A stretch of 64,000 nucleotides of DNA from Chloroflexota bacterium (lineage in GTDB: Bacteria > Chloroflexota > Dehalococcoidia > Bin125): assembly GCA_003228175.2 (NCBI GenBank), contig QGNQ01000010.1, positions 1 through 64,000 of the forward strand. Reading direction: 5' to 3'. Below the pieces are notes generated by a model. The model had not been told where the DNA came from. It was given only the letters and a program-made list of their open reading frames with translations, and did no database searches. Position numbers and translations under genes: made by a program. Shown here piece after piece: positions 1 through 7,166 of the stretch. Within the stretch, counting starts at the first letter, position 1, and each line of letters opens with the position of its first letter.

Positions 1-90
1 CCCCCGCCCCCCCCCCCCCCCGCCCCCCCCCCCCCCCCCCCCTCCCCCCCCTCCTTCCCCCGCCCCCCCCCCCCCCCCCCCCCCCCCCCC
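1..90. repeat. Near-homopolymeric cytosine tract
   Basis: All but seven of the first 90 bases are C; the exceptions are three G and four T. No gene can be read here. On the minus strand it is a run of G tracts that could in principle form G-quadruplexes, and C-rich i-motifs on the plus strand. Because it lies at the extreme edge it could equally be a contig-end or polishing artefact. Confidence 0.9.
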
Positions 91-125
91 AACGCCGCGA
101 CACCGAAGCGCCTTCCGCCCTCCCC

Positions 126-154
126 TTGACAAATCCCGCCCGCTCTGGCACAAT
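126..154 (+). promoter_or_regulatory. Sigma70-type promoter pointing rightward
   Basis: A perfect TTGACA at 126-131 is followed after 17 bases by CACAAT at 149-154, which matches four of six consensus -10 positions and carries an extended TGn at 146-148. Transcription would start near 161 and run antisense to the 3-prime end of the MFS gene; no plus-strand gene follows. It may be an orphan promoter, an antisense-RNA promoter, or a remnant left at a rearrangement or assembly junction. Confidence 0.5.
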
Positions 155-176
155 ATACGCATATCGCGTTCGTATA
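154..176. promoter_or_regulatory. Inverted repeat at the orphan promoter
   Basis: TATACG at 154-159 and CGTATA at 171-176 form a 6-bp dyad with an 11-base spacer. It overlaps the predicted transcription start of the promoter at 126-154, a usual place for a repressor operator. No regulator gene adjoins it, so an operator role is inference. Confidence 0.35.
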
Positions 177-191
177 GACACAGAACGCGGT

Positions 192-1541
192 CTAAACCGG
201 GGCGGCCGGCGCCTCCACGGGCATTCCGCCGCCCGCCGCCACGACCTCCGGCTCCACCGGCAGCGGCTCCAACGCCGGAATCACCGGCCGTGGCATCCGC
301 GCCGCGACAAGGAATAGCAGCCCGCCCAGCGCCACAGACGACATCCACATCACCAGCGCCCAGTCGTACTCGCCCGTCTGATCGAAGATCGCGCCCGCGA
401 CCGTCGGACTGACGACCGTTCCAATCGTGCCCAGCACCCCCACCAGGCCCAGGATCGTCGCGAAGTGCGCCAGGCCAAAGGCGCGGGTCAGCAACAGCGG
501 CTCCAGCATGGGACCGCCTGCCGACCCAATCAGGAAGAAGCCCAGGAAGAAAACGATCCCCAGCGTCGAGCCGCCGCTGATCAGCAGCGAGGCCAGCGCC
601 ACCACCAGCAGCGCGGACAACACCGCCGCGCCCGTCTCGATGTAGCGAACCTTGTCGGCCAGCAGGCCGAACCCCAAGCGACTGATGATCCCCACCCCCG
701 CCGCCAGCGAGACCAGCGCCGCCGCCATCCCGGGCGAGACCCCCACAGACTCGTAGTACGGGATCATATGAATCATCCAGCCCGTGATGCCGTAGAAGAG
801 GAATCCCAGCGCCAGCGACAGCGCCCAGAGCAGCGGCGTCCGCAGCGCCTGGCGAGGCGTGAGACCGGGCAGCCGCCGCGGCCCGGTCGGAGCTTGACCC
901 CGCGGAACCGCGTCACCGTCGACCTCCTGGCCCACGTCGCTGGGATCATTGCGAATGAACTTGAACCCCAGCGGAAGGTAGATCGAGGCGAGCAGCACGC
1001 CCGAGAAGATCAACGTGCCGTCCCAGTCCCAGGCGTCCATCACCACGCGCAACACCGGCACCATGATCAGCCCGCCCAGCGAAAAGCCAACCCCCATCAC
1101 CCCCACCGCGAAGCCCCGACGGCGGTCGAACCAGCGCGCCACCAGCGACTGGAACGGAATGTAGAACGCCATCGTCCGCACGACCGCATTCAGCGCCAGG
1201 AAGAAATACCACTCCCAGATGCTGCTCGTCGTCGCCACAAGCAGGAAGCTGGCGCTCGTCAGGACCGCCCCAAGCAACGTCACCCGACGCGGCCCATAGT
1301 GATCGATCGCCCGACCCACGATCGGCGCCGCCAGCCCGCTGATCAACAACGACAGTGAAATCCCGAACGACACCGTCGCCCGGCTCCAGCCGAACTCCTC
1401 CTCCACCGGTTTGATATAAAGCCCGAACGCCCAGAACGACGTCCCGCTCGTCACCGCCATCAGCACCACCCCCGACGCCACCAACCACCATCCGAAATAC
1501 ACCGGCCGACGACCGGTCAGCACCGCATAGCTCGATCGCAA
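192..1541 (-). CDS. Major facilitator superfamily transporter
   Basis: This is a 12-helix MFS permease of about 449 residues that would move a small, probably anionic, solute across the inner membrane. A motif-A-like segment, GRAIDHYGPRRV, lies between helices 2 and 3 around residue 80, and a charged cytoplasmic loop separates the two six-helix halves. The C-terminus is a proline/valine-rich tail. The nearest resemblance I recognise is the oxalate/formate or monocarboxylate antiporter branch, but no substrate can be assigned. I place the start at a TTG at 1541; a GTG at 1523 is the alternative, because the open frame further upstream has no Met and runs into the divergent macrodomain gene. 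A TATACT at 1616-1621 could be its -10 box. Confidence 0.8.
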   Translation of the reverse strand: MRSSYAVLTGRRPVYFGWWLVASGVVLMAVTSGTSFWAFGLYIKPVEEEFGWSRATVSFGISLSLLISGLAAPIVGRAIDHYGPRRVTLLGAVLTSASFLLVATTSSIWEWYFFLALNAVVRTMAFYIPFQSLVARWFDRRRGFAVGVMGVGFSLGGLIMVPVLRVVMDAWDWDGTLIFSGVLLASIYLPLGFKFIRNDPSDVGQEVDGDAVPRGQAPTGPRRLPGLTPRQALRTPLLWALSLALGFLFYGITGWMIHMIPYYESVGVSPGMAAALVSLAAGVGIISRLGFGLLADKVRYIETGAAVLSALLVVALASLLISGGSTLGIVFFLGFFLIGSAGGPMLEPLLLTRAFGLAHFATILGLVGVLGTIGTVVSPTVAGAIFDQTGEYDWALVMWMSSVALGGLLFLVAARMPRPVIPALEPLPVEPEVVAAGGGMPVEAPAAPV

Positions 1542-1677
1542 TGGTCGCCTGGTTTCGGGAATCGCGACTCCCTTGTCCGCAGCCCGCCGCCTAGACGCGT
1601 GACCCCGGGAACCCGAGTATAAGAGCGCAATCCGGCCATCACTGTGGTCCGCCTTGCGCCAGACGGACGGAGCGCGC

Positions 1678-2175
1678 GTGCCAGTCAAGATCGAGGTCGT
1701 CCAGGGCGACATCACCCAGGCCAACGTCGACGCCATCGTCAACGCCGCCAACGACAATCTCTGGATGGGCGCCGGCGTAGCGGGCGCAATCGTGCGCGCC
1801 GGCGGCGCCGGCATCGAAGACGAAGCGATCCGGCAAGCGCCCATCAAGACCGGCGAGGCCGTCATCACCGGTGGCGGTCGTCTCAAGGCCGCGCACGTGA
1901 TCCACGCTGCCGTCATGGGCCAAGACCTGCGCACCGACGGCGCGACAATCAGCCAGGCCACCACGGCCGCTCTGGAACTGGCAGAGCGCTACGAGCTCAC
2001 CCGCATCGCCTTCCCCGCGCTCGGCACAGGCGTCGGCGGCTTCCCAGTCGACGAGTGCGCCCGACTCATGCGCGACGCCGTCAAAGGCCGCCCGGACTCA
2101 ACCCTGCGCAGCGTCCGCTTCGTCCTCTTCGACGAGCCCGCCTACCTCGCCTTCCGGCGCGTCACCGGCCTCTGA
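1678..2175 (+). CDS. Macrodomain (ADP-ribose-binding) protein
   Basis: A stand-alone macrodomain of 165 residues, the usual size for this family. The motif VDAIVNAAN at residues 17-25 and the phosphate-binding loop GTGVGGFP at 116-123 are both intact, so ADP-ribose or O-acetyl-ADP-ribose binding or hydrolysis is expected; the exact reaction is not decided by sequence alone. The GTG start is chosen because GGAG lies five bases upstream; a TTG at 1654 lacks a comparable site. It is divergent from the MFS gene across 136 bases that contain one shared TATA-like segment at 1616-1623. Confidence 0.88.
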   Translation: MPVKIEVVQGDITQANVDAIVNAANDNLWMGAGVAGAIVRAGGAGIEDEAIRQAPIKTGEAVITGGGRLKAAHVIHAAVMGQDLRTDGATISQATTAALELAERYELTRIAFPALGTGVGGFPVDECARLMRDAVKGRPDSTLRSVRFVLFDEPAYLAFRRVTGL

Positions 2176-2194
2176 ACCCGGCGCTCGGGCCGCA

Positions 2195-2290
2195 CTAGCT
2201 CAGGAACGGGATCAGCAGCGCCGGCACAAACGCCACGGCCATCATCGCCATCGCCACCATGACCGCTCGGATCTCGCGAAGCACAGACAT
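2195..2290 (-). CDS. 31-residue single-helix membrane miniprotein
   Basis: A very short frame reads MSVLREIRAVMVAMAMM and continues with a hydrophobic run to the C-terminus ending LLIPFLS. It has a charged N-terminus (two Arg, one Glu) and one predicted transmembrane helix over roughly residues 9-30, the topology of small membrane regulators and complex-stabilising subunits. An AGGAGG Shine-Dalgarno sits six bases before the ATG, one of the best ribosome-binding sites in the window. It is convergent with the macrodomain gene, whose stop is 20 bases away. I do not recognise the family and infer no function. Confidence 0.55.
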   Translation of the reverse strand: MSVLREIRAVMVAMAMMAVAFVPALLIPFLS

Positions 2291-2403
2291 CGGGAGCCTC
2301 CTGCCTGGGCGCCGCCAAGAAACAGCGACCGCCCTCCATCGATCGTCGCGCAGTGCCGCAGCCCACCGCCTCGGGGATTTCCCGCATTCCCCGCGCGCGG
2401 CGG

Positions 2404-2409
2404 TAGCAT
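2404..2409 (+). promoter_or_regulatory. Leaderless -10 box before the ASCH gene
   Basis: TAGCAT, then six bases, then ATG at 2416 with no Shine-Dalgarno. The spacing puts the transcription start at or beside the start codon. Confidence 0.45.
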
Positions 2410-2415
2410 CGGCCC

Positions 2416-2796
2416 ATGCTCTTCAAGCCCGACTCGCTGGACGACGTGCTCAACGCTCGCAAAACGCAGACCGTGCGTCTCAAGCAACCCCGGCTGAAAA
2501 TCGGCAAGACCTACGCCGTCCAAACCTCGTTCCGTTCGCCCTCCAAGGGCCGCATCCGCATCACCGGCCTGCGCCAGGGAACCCTCCGTGCCCTAAACGA
2601 CGCCGACCTCGCCCGCGAAGGCTGGGCCGGCCGCCGCGCCGAGTTCGAGCAATACTTCGCCCAGGTCAACCACTTCGCGCCCAAGACCATGTCCCCGGAC
2701 GACTGGGAGCAACTCCGCGACACCCCCCTCTGGGTGATCGACTTCGAACCGGCCCCCAACCCCGAGTCAGACGACACCGGGCCACCACCCGCGTGA
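2416..2796 (+). CDS. ASCH-domain protein
   Basis: A 126-residue protein that resembles stand-alone ASCH domains, a PUA-like fold thought to bind RNA or a nucleotide-like ligand. Features consistent with this are the N-terminal segment ending in KTQTVRLKQPRLKIGKTY (about residues 16-33), with Lys/Arg and Thr where the ASCH cleft lies, and a following beta-rich RIRITGLRQGTL. The C-terminal tail is proline-rich and disordered. It is translationally coupled to the NUDIX gene by a GTGA overlap, so the two probably act together in nucleotide or RNA metabolism. The start is a leaderless-type ATG. Confidence 0.65.
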   Translation: MLFKPDSLDDVLNARKTQTVRLKQPRLKIGKTYAVQTSFRSPSKGRIRITGLRQGTLRALNDADLAREGWAGRRAEFEQYFAQVNHFAPKTMSPDDWEQLRDTPLWVIDFEPAPNPESDDTGPPPA

Positions 2797-3281
2797 GCGA
2801 GCCCATCTCCACCGTCGGCGCTGGCGCCGTCGTTGTGCGACAGCAGCGCCTCCTGCTCGTCCGCCAAACCTACGGCTGGGCCACCGGGCGCTGGCTGATC
2901 CCCAACGGCGCACTCCACCCCGGCGAGACGCTGGCCCAGACCGCCCTGCGCGAGCTCGCCGAGGAAACCGGCCTCCACGGCACGGCCGGCGCGCTGTGCG
3001 CCGTCCGCAGCCTCGCCGGCCCCCTGGGCTCCGACACCTTCGTCGCGCTCAATGTCGACGCCCCCCACGGCGATCCCCGCCCCGACCACGCCGAGGTCAG
3101 CGAAGCCCGCTTCTTCGACCGCGATGCCATCGCCGCCCTGGACGCGGAGGGCCTGATCGTGCGCCTGCATCGGCTCATCGCCGAACACGTCCTCCCCGGC
3201 CCCTCACCGCAGCCCCACATCGAGCTCCCCGCACTCGATCGCGACGGACATCCGGCTCGCTCGACCTTGTACCTCGCCTAA
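2793..3281 (+). CDS. NUDIX hydrolase
   Basis: A 162-residue NUDIX pyrophosphohydrolase, expected to cleave a nucleoside diphosphate linked to another moiety with Mg2+ or Mn2+. The 23-residue NUDIX box spans residues 39-61 with every key position present: Gly39, Glu45, and the RELAEETG core at 53-60 that supplies the metal-binding glutamates. The GTG start shares GTGA with the stop of the ASCH gene. The substrate cannot be told from the sequence; the last 30 residues form a Pro/Asp-rich tail without a domain I recognise. Confidence 0.9.
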   Translation: MSEPISTVGAGAVVVRQQRLLLVRQTYGWATGRWLIPNGALHPGETLAQTALRELAEETGLHGTAGALCAVRSLAGPLGSDTFVALNVDAPHGDPRPDHAEVSEARFFDRDAIAALDAEGLIVRLHRLIAEHVLPGPSPQPHIELPALDRDGHPARSTLYLA

Positions 3282-3401
3282 TCCGCTCCCGCGTCGCGAG
3301 CGCCCCCCTAAGAACTTCCCCGCCCCACCCGATGGGCCCCACCCTGACAGCCCCCCGGCCGATCCCCTACGGCCCCTAAGGGAATCCGCCGATGATCGTG
3401 C

Positions 3402-4562
3402 ATGCGCCGCCTCCAACTCCTCCGCTCGCGCCGCTTCTGGCTGCTGGCCGCCGTCTCCGGAGGGGGGCTGGCGCTCTTCATCACCCAGCTCGATTTCTCC
3501 TCCATGGGCGCTAGTTTCGCCCAGGCGGACCTCGGCTTGGTGGCCCTCGCCGGCGTCCTCTACCTCACCGCCCACGCCGTCCGATCCGTGCGCTGGCGCG
3601 TACTCATGTCCCACATCCACGACTGCGGCCGCTGGCGCCCCTTCCACGCCCTCAGCATCGCCATGCTGACCAACAACGTCCTGCCCGTGAAAGCCGGCAT
3701 GGCCGCGCGCGGCCACCTGATCAGCAGCAAGACCCCCATCAGCCACGCCGCCGTCGGCAGCAGCCTCATCGTCGAGGGCCTCTTCGACGGCCTGGTCGCG
3801 CTCGGCCTCGTCATGCTCGCCATCGCCTTGGTCCCCATGGACCCCACCGTGCAAGCCGCCGCCACCGGCCTCGCCCTCACCATGCTCGTTCTCGGCGCCA
3901 CCATCGCAGTCGTGCTCAGCGGGCGCGGACCCGCCCAACTCTGCGGCCGCCTCGCATCACGCGTCCCCGGACGCGCCGGCCGCCTACTGCGCGAAACGGG
4001 CGCAGCCCTGCGCGAGGGTCTCGGCGCCGTCCGCCGCCCCTCCCTCGCCTCCGCCGCGCTCTACACCTCCCTCATGTATTGGCTGCTCCTCGGCGCCGCC
4101 TACATGCTGCTGGGGGCTGCCTTCCACCTGCCACTCAGCGTCCCCGAATACGTCGCCATCCTCGCCGTCGTCCAACTCGCCATTGGCGCCCCCTCCGCCG
4201 GCGCCGGCGTCGGCACCTTCCAGATCGTCATGGCCCAGACAATGGCCGCCATGGGCGTTGCCTCTGGTGCCGCCGGCGCATACGTCGTCGCCCTGCACGC
4301 CATGATGGTCGTGCCCGTCTCCCTCCTCGGCATCGCCCTGCTTTGGGCCGACCGCACCGACGCCGCCCGGCCCGCCGCCGCCCGTGTCGTCGCCCGCCTC
4401 CGCGCCCCCATCACCATCGCCCGGGCCCACGCCGTCCCGGCCCGCTTCCGCCAGCCGTTGTCCACCCGCTTCAGCGTCGTCCGCCGCACCGTCGAACCCA
4501 TCCCCGCCCCCGTCGTCATCGCGACAGCCCAGTCCAACGCCGACATCTCGCGCGCCGCCTAG
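3402..4562 (+). CDS. Flippase-like (LPG-synthase transmembrane domain) membrane protein
   Basis: A 386-residue integral membrane protein of the AglD/UPF0104 (lysylphosphatidylglycerol synthase transmembrane region) family, with about eight hydrophobic helices and a soluble Arg/Ala-rich C-terminal tail of some 70 residues. Characteristic conserved pieces are HAVRSVRWRVLM (around residue 59) and the polar LTNNVLPVKAGMAARGHL (around 89-106), which resembles the N-x-LP-x-R-x-GE-x-R motif of the family, although the usual GE-x-R is altered. Family members handle lipid-linked substrates or flip lipids; with two hopanoid loci nearby a lipid role is plausible but not shown. The start has no clear Shine-Dalgarno. 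Confidence 0.75.
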   Translation: MRRLQLLRSRRFWLLAAVSGGGLALFITQLDFSSMGASFAQADLGLVALAGVLYLTAHAVRSVRWRVLMSHIHDCGRWRPFHALSIAMLTNNVLPVKAGMAARGHLISSKTPISHAAVGSSLIVEGLFDGLVALGLVMLAIALVPMDPTVQAAATGLALTMLVLGATIAVVLSGRGPAQLCGRLASRVPGRAGRLLRETGAALREGLGAVRRPSLASAALYTSLMYWLLLGAAYMLLGAAFHLPLSVPEYVAILAVVQLAIGAPSAGAGVGTFQIVMAQTMAAMGVASGAAGAYVVALHAMMVVPVSLLGIALLWADRTDAARPAAARVVARLRAPITIARAHAVPARFRQPLSTRFSVVRRTVEPIPAPVVIATAQSNADISRAA

Positions 4563-4579
4563 TCAGCCCACGCGGCGGC

Positions 4580-4585
4580 TACACT
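4580..4585 (+). promoter_or_regulatory. Leaderless -10 box inside a hairpin before the adenosyltransferase gene
   Basis: TACACT lies seven bases before ATG 4593, with no Shine-Dalgarno. The box is also the loop of a perfect GGCGGC/GCCGCC dyad (4574-4579 and 4586-4591), so a protein binding the dyad would cover the promoter. Confidence 0.5.
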
Positions 4586-4592
4586 GCCGCCA

Positions 4593-5162
4593 ATGCCCCA
4601 TTACACCGCCGCCGGTGACGACGGCACCACCACCCTCTACGGCCCCGGTCGCGTGCCCAAGCACCACCAGCAGCCGGAGACCTTCGGCGCCGTCGATGAG
4701 GCGTCGAGCGCCCTCGGACTCGCCCGTGCCCTCGCCCAGGCCCCCCGCAGCGACCAGATCGCCCGCGCCATGCAGGAGCGCCTCTACCTGATCATGGCCG
4801 AGTTGGCCGTCGTCGTCGGAGAGCCGATCCCGGACGCCTTCGTCACCACCCCGGAGCACGTCTCCGCCCTGGAGACGATCGCAGCCGAGCTCGAGGCCGA
4901 GGTCCCCGCTCCCAAACAGTTCGTCCTGCCCGGCGCGACCCCCGCCGGTGGAGCGCTGGACCTCGCCCGCACCATCATGCGCCGCGCCGAGCGTGAGGCC
5001 TCCCGACTGCGGGCCGGCGGCCACCCCCTCAACCCCGAGATCCTGCGCTACCTCAATCGCGCCTCCTCAGTCCTCTATGACCTCGCCCGCTACGAGGAGC
5101 ACCACGCCGGTCGCGAGGCGCCGCGCGCCACCCGGCACGGCGTGCAGGACGCCAACGCGTGA
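4593..5162 (+). CDS. Cob(I)alamin adenosyltransferase, PduO type
   Basis: This 189-residue enzyme transfers the adenosyl group of ATP to cob(I)alamin, making adenosylcobalamin in the cytoplasm. Seen are the N-terminal ATP-binding segment GDDGTTTLYGPGRVPKH (residues 8-24), FGAVDEASSALG, the middle motif LPGATPAGGALDLART followed by RRAER, and the C-terminal LNRASSVLYDLARYEE. Length and motif order match the PduO/MMAB family; the usual TGD at the start of the ATP motif reads AGD here. It is coupled to the next gene by a GTGA overlap. No cobalamin-dependent enzyme lies in the window. Confidence 0.92.
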   Translation: MPHYTAAGDDGTTTLYGPGRVPKHHQQPETFGAVDEASSALGLARALAQAPRSDQIARAMQERLYLIMAELAVVVGEPIPDAFVTTPEHVSALETIAAELEAEVPAPKQFVLPGATPAGGALDLARTIMRRAEREASRLRAGGHPLNPEILRYLNRASSVLYDLARYEEHHAGREAPRATRHGVQDANA

Positions 5163-6529
5163 CCCCACCGCTGCTGCTCACCACCGAAGACCAAGACCTC
5201 GCCCTGATCGACATCAACACCGAGACGGACGTCGAGACAAACACCGAGACGGATGTCGACGCAGACCCCGAGACGGACGTCGACACCCACAGCGCACAGC
5301 ACGCCACGACCCACCTGATCCGCCAGGGCGGCTTTGGGCGGGGCTACGGCTGGCCTGTCTGGTCCCCAGACGGGTCGAGAGCGCTGGTCAGCTACGGCTG
5401 GCGCGAAGCCGAAGGCGACCCCCACCTCGATCTGCTCTCAATCACCATCCCCCAGGGGGCATCCGGCGAGCCACGCTTCAGCAACGCTGAGGGCCATCGC
5501 CAACCCATCGCCCCCGGCGTCATGCACTACGCCCACTGGTCGCCGGACGGCCAGCGCGCCATCGCCGTCGCGCGCAGCGGCGGCGGTCTCACCCTCACCC
5601 TCCTCGCCGCACCCGCGACCGACGCCGCCGATGCCCCCGATGCCCCCGACCCCACCGACGCCACCGACGCCACCACCCTCGCCGATCCCGACCCCACCGC
5701 CGCCTGGTCCGCCAACGCCCTCATCGACGCAGCGCCCATGTTCTGCGCCTGGTCGCCAGACGGCACACAGCTCGCCGTGCACGCCGGACCCCAACTCGTC
5801 CTCTTCGACCCGGCCGCCGTCGCTGAGCCCCGCCGCGTGCTCGCCGACCAATCGCGCTTCCGCACCCCCGCCTGGAGCCCGGATGGCGAAGCGCTCTACT
5901 ACGCCGCCCCCGGCACCGGCCAAAAAGACCTCCTCTGGCGTACCCAGCCCCAATCCGGCCAGCGCGAAATCGTCACCGAGGTCGACGGCCTCACCGCGAT
6001 CCTCGCCTCCCCCGCCGGCGCCGACCTGGCGCTGCTCACTCTCAGCGCTGGCGGGCTCGGCGGTCGCGACCTGCGCCTGATCGACCCCACCACCCCCGAG
6101 CCTCGCTTCCTCGAACGCGGCAACGTCCTCGGCGCATTCTGGTCGCCCGACGGCGCCGCCCTCTTCATCGTCTCCCGCGCCGGTCTCGACCTCGAGTGCC
6201 GCCTCGCCCGCTACGACATCGACAGCGCCCGCAGCCACGAACTGGCGCGCTTTCATCCCAGCCCCGCCTACTCCGCCTACCTCGCCTTCTTCGACCAATA
6301 CTCGCTCTCCCACCGCCTCATCTCCGCCGACGGGCGCTGGCTCTGCCTGGGCGGCATCGTCGCCGGCAACGGCGCCGGCAAGCGCCCCTTCGCGCCGCAA
6401 TTCGGATGCTACCTGCTGCCCACCGATGGCAGCGCCCCGCCCCGCCGCGTCGCCGACGCCGAGATCGCCTTCTTCCCACCGCCAACGTCACCGCCAACGT
6501 CGCCCCCAGCGGCGCAAGCATCAGACTGA
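5159..6529 (+). CDS. TolB/PD40-type beta-propeller protein
   Basis: A 456-residue protein built of WD40-like PD40 repeats. Five copies of W-S-P-D-G start near residues 68, 127, 198, 239 and 328, consistent with a six- or seven-bladed propeller of the TolB/dipeptidyl-peptidase-N type. No signal peptide is evident, so it is probably cytoplasmic. Two low-complexity insertions stand out: an ETDV-like repeat at residues 20-40 and an Asp/Ala/Pro/Thr repeat near 155-180, both encoded by short DNA repeats. Coupling to the adenosyltransferase (GTGA) suggests coexpression, but no shared role is obvious and no catalytic domain is visible. Confidence 0.7.
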   Translation: MTPPLLLTTEDQDLALIDINTETDVETNTETDVDADPETDVDTHSAQHATTHLIRQGGFGRGYGWPVWSPDGSRALVSYGWREAEGDPHLDLLSITIPQGASGEPRFSNAEGHRQPIAPGVMHYAHWSPDGQRAIAVARSGGGLTLTLLAAPATDAADAPDAPDPTDATDATTLADPDPTAAWSANALIDAAPMFCAWSPDGTQLAVHAGPQLVLFDPAAVAEPRRVLADQSRFRTPAWSPDGEALYYAAPGTGQKDLLWRTQPQSGQREIVTEVDGLTAILASPAGADLALLTLSAGGLGGRDLRLIDPTTPEPRFLERGNVLGAFWSPDGAALFIVSRAGLDLECRLARYDIDSARSHELARFHPSPAYSAYLAFFDQYSLSHRLISADGRWLCLGGIVAGNGAGKRPFAPQFGCYLLPTDGSAPPRRVADAEIAFFPPPTSPPTSPPAAQASD

Positions 6530-6576
6530 CGGCCACGTAGTATGGGCCACGGAGCTGGAGCGCGCACCGGACCGCC

Positions 6577-6671
6577 GGCGTGCACACCACGCCACCAGGC
6601 CCGGCGTGCACACCACGCCACCAGGCCCGGCGTGCACACCGCGCCACCGGGCCCGGCGTGAACGGCACGCC
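6577..6671. promoter_or_regulatory. Four tandem GGCGTG-N5-CACGCC dyads upstream of fur
   Basis: Three near-identical 26-bp units start at 6577, 6603 and 6629, and a diverged fourth starts at 6655. Each contains GGCGTG, five bases, and CACGCC (CGCGCC in unit 3). In unit 4 the spacer changes from CACAC to AACGG while both arms stay perfect, which suggests the arms matter. A 26-base period is not a multiple of three, so the array is not coding. The last dyad ends just before the Shine-Dalgarno of the Fur gene, where a bound protein or an RNA hairpin could control its expression. Confidence 0.7.
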
Positions 6672-6693
6672 ACCAGACAAGGAGAGCCCGCCG

Positions 6694-7131
6694 GTGTCCT
6701 GCGAAACCTCCGTCGCAACGCTCGTCCGCGGCGTCGGCCTGCGTCACACGCAGCAGCGTGAAGCTATCATCGTCGCCCTGCGCCACGCTGAGCGACACCA
6801 AGTCGCACGCGACATCCTCAGCGCCGTCCAGACCACCCAGCCGGACGTCAACGCCAGCACCGTCTACCGCACGCTCACGCTCCTGCGCGACCGCGGCCTC
6901 GTCTCAGAGACCGACCTCGGCACCGGCGAGCTCTCCTACGCCTGGGTCGGCGACGACCAGCCCCACCACCACCTCGTCTGCCACGACTGCCGCCGCGTCA
7001 TCGAGCTCGACCATCAATACCTCGCCCCCATCGCCGAACGCCTGCGCGCCGACTTCAACTTCGAGCCCAGCCTGCACCACTTCGCCATCTTCGGCCGCTG
7101 CGCGCAATGTCGCGCCGCTGACGCCCCCTAA
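6694..7131 (+). CDS. Fur-family metal- or peroxide-responsive repressor
   Basis: A 145-residue Fur superfamily regulator (Fur, Zur, PerR or Nur). The winged-helix recognition helix NASTVYRTLTLL is at residues 53-64, the sensory HHH run at 91-93, and two CxxC pairs at Cys96/Cys99 and Cys136/Cys139 form the structural zinc site. The sequence does not by itself tell iron from zinc, nickel or peroxide sensing. The GTG start is set by AAGGAGAG eight bases upstream; reading further upstream would run into the non-coding dyad array at 6577-6671, which is the likely site of control. The epimerase gene follows 35 bases downstream and may be cotranscribed. Confidence 0.9.
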   Translation: MSCETSVATLVRGVGLRHTQQREAIIVALRHAERHQVARDILSAVQTTQPDVNASTVYRTLTLLRDRGLVSETDLGTGELSYAWVGDDQPHHHLVCHDCRRVIELDHQYLAPIAERLRADFNFEPSLHHFAIFGRCAQCRAADAP

Positions 7132-7166
7132 CCCACGCATCGGCACACGAAACAGGAGCAACCACC

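Noticed and set aside
465-1358. Plus-strand frame rich in Arg, Gln and Pro
   Set aside because: It is antisense to the MFS transporter, whose helices and motif A are clear.
6577-6680. CRISPR array
   Set aside because: Units abut without unique spacers and are not 21-40-base repeats with spacers; no cas gene is near. It is a tandem dyad array.
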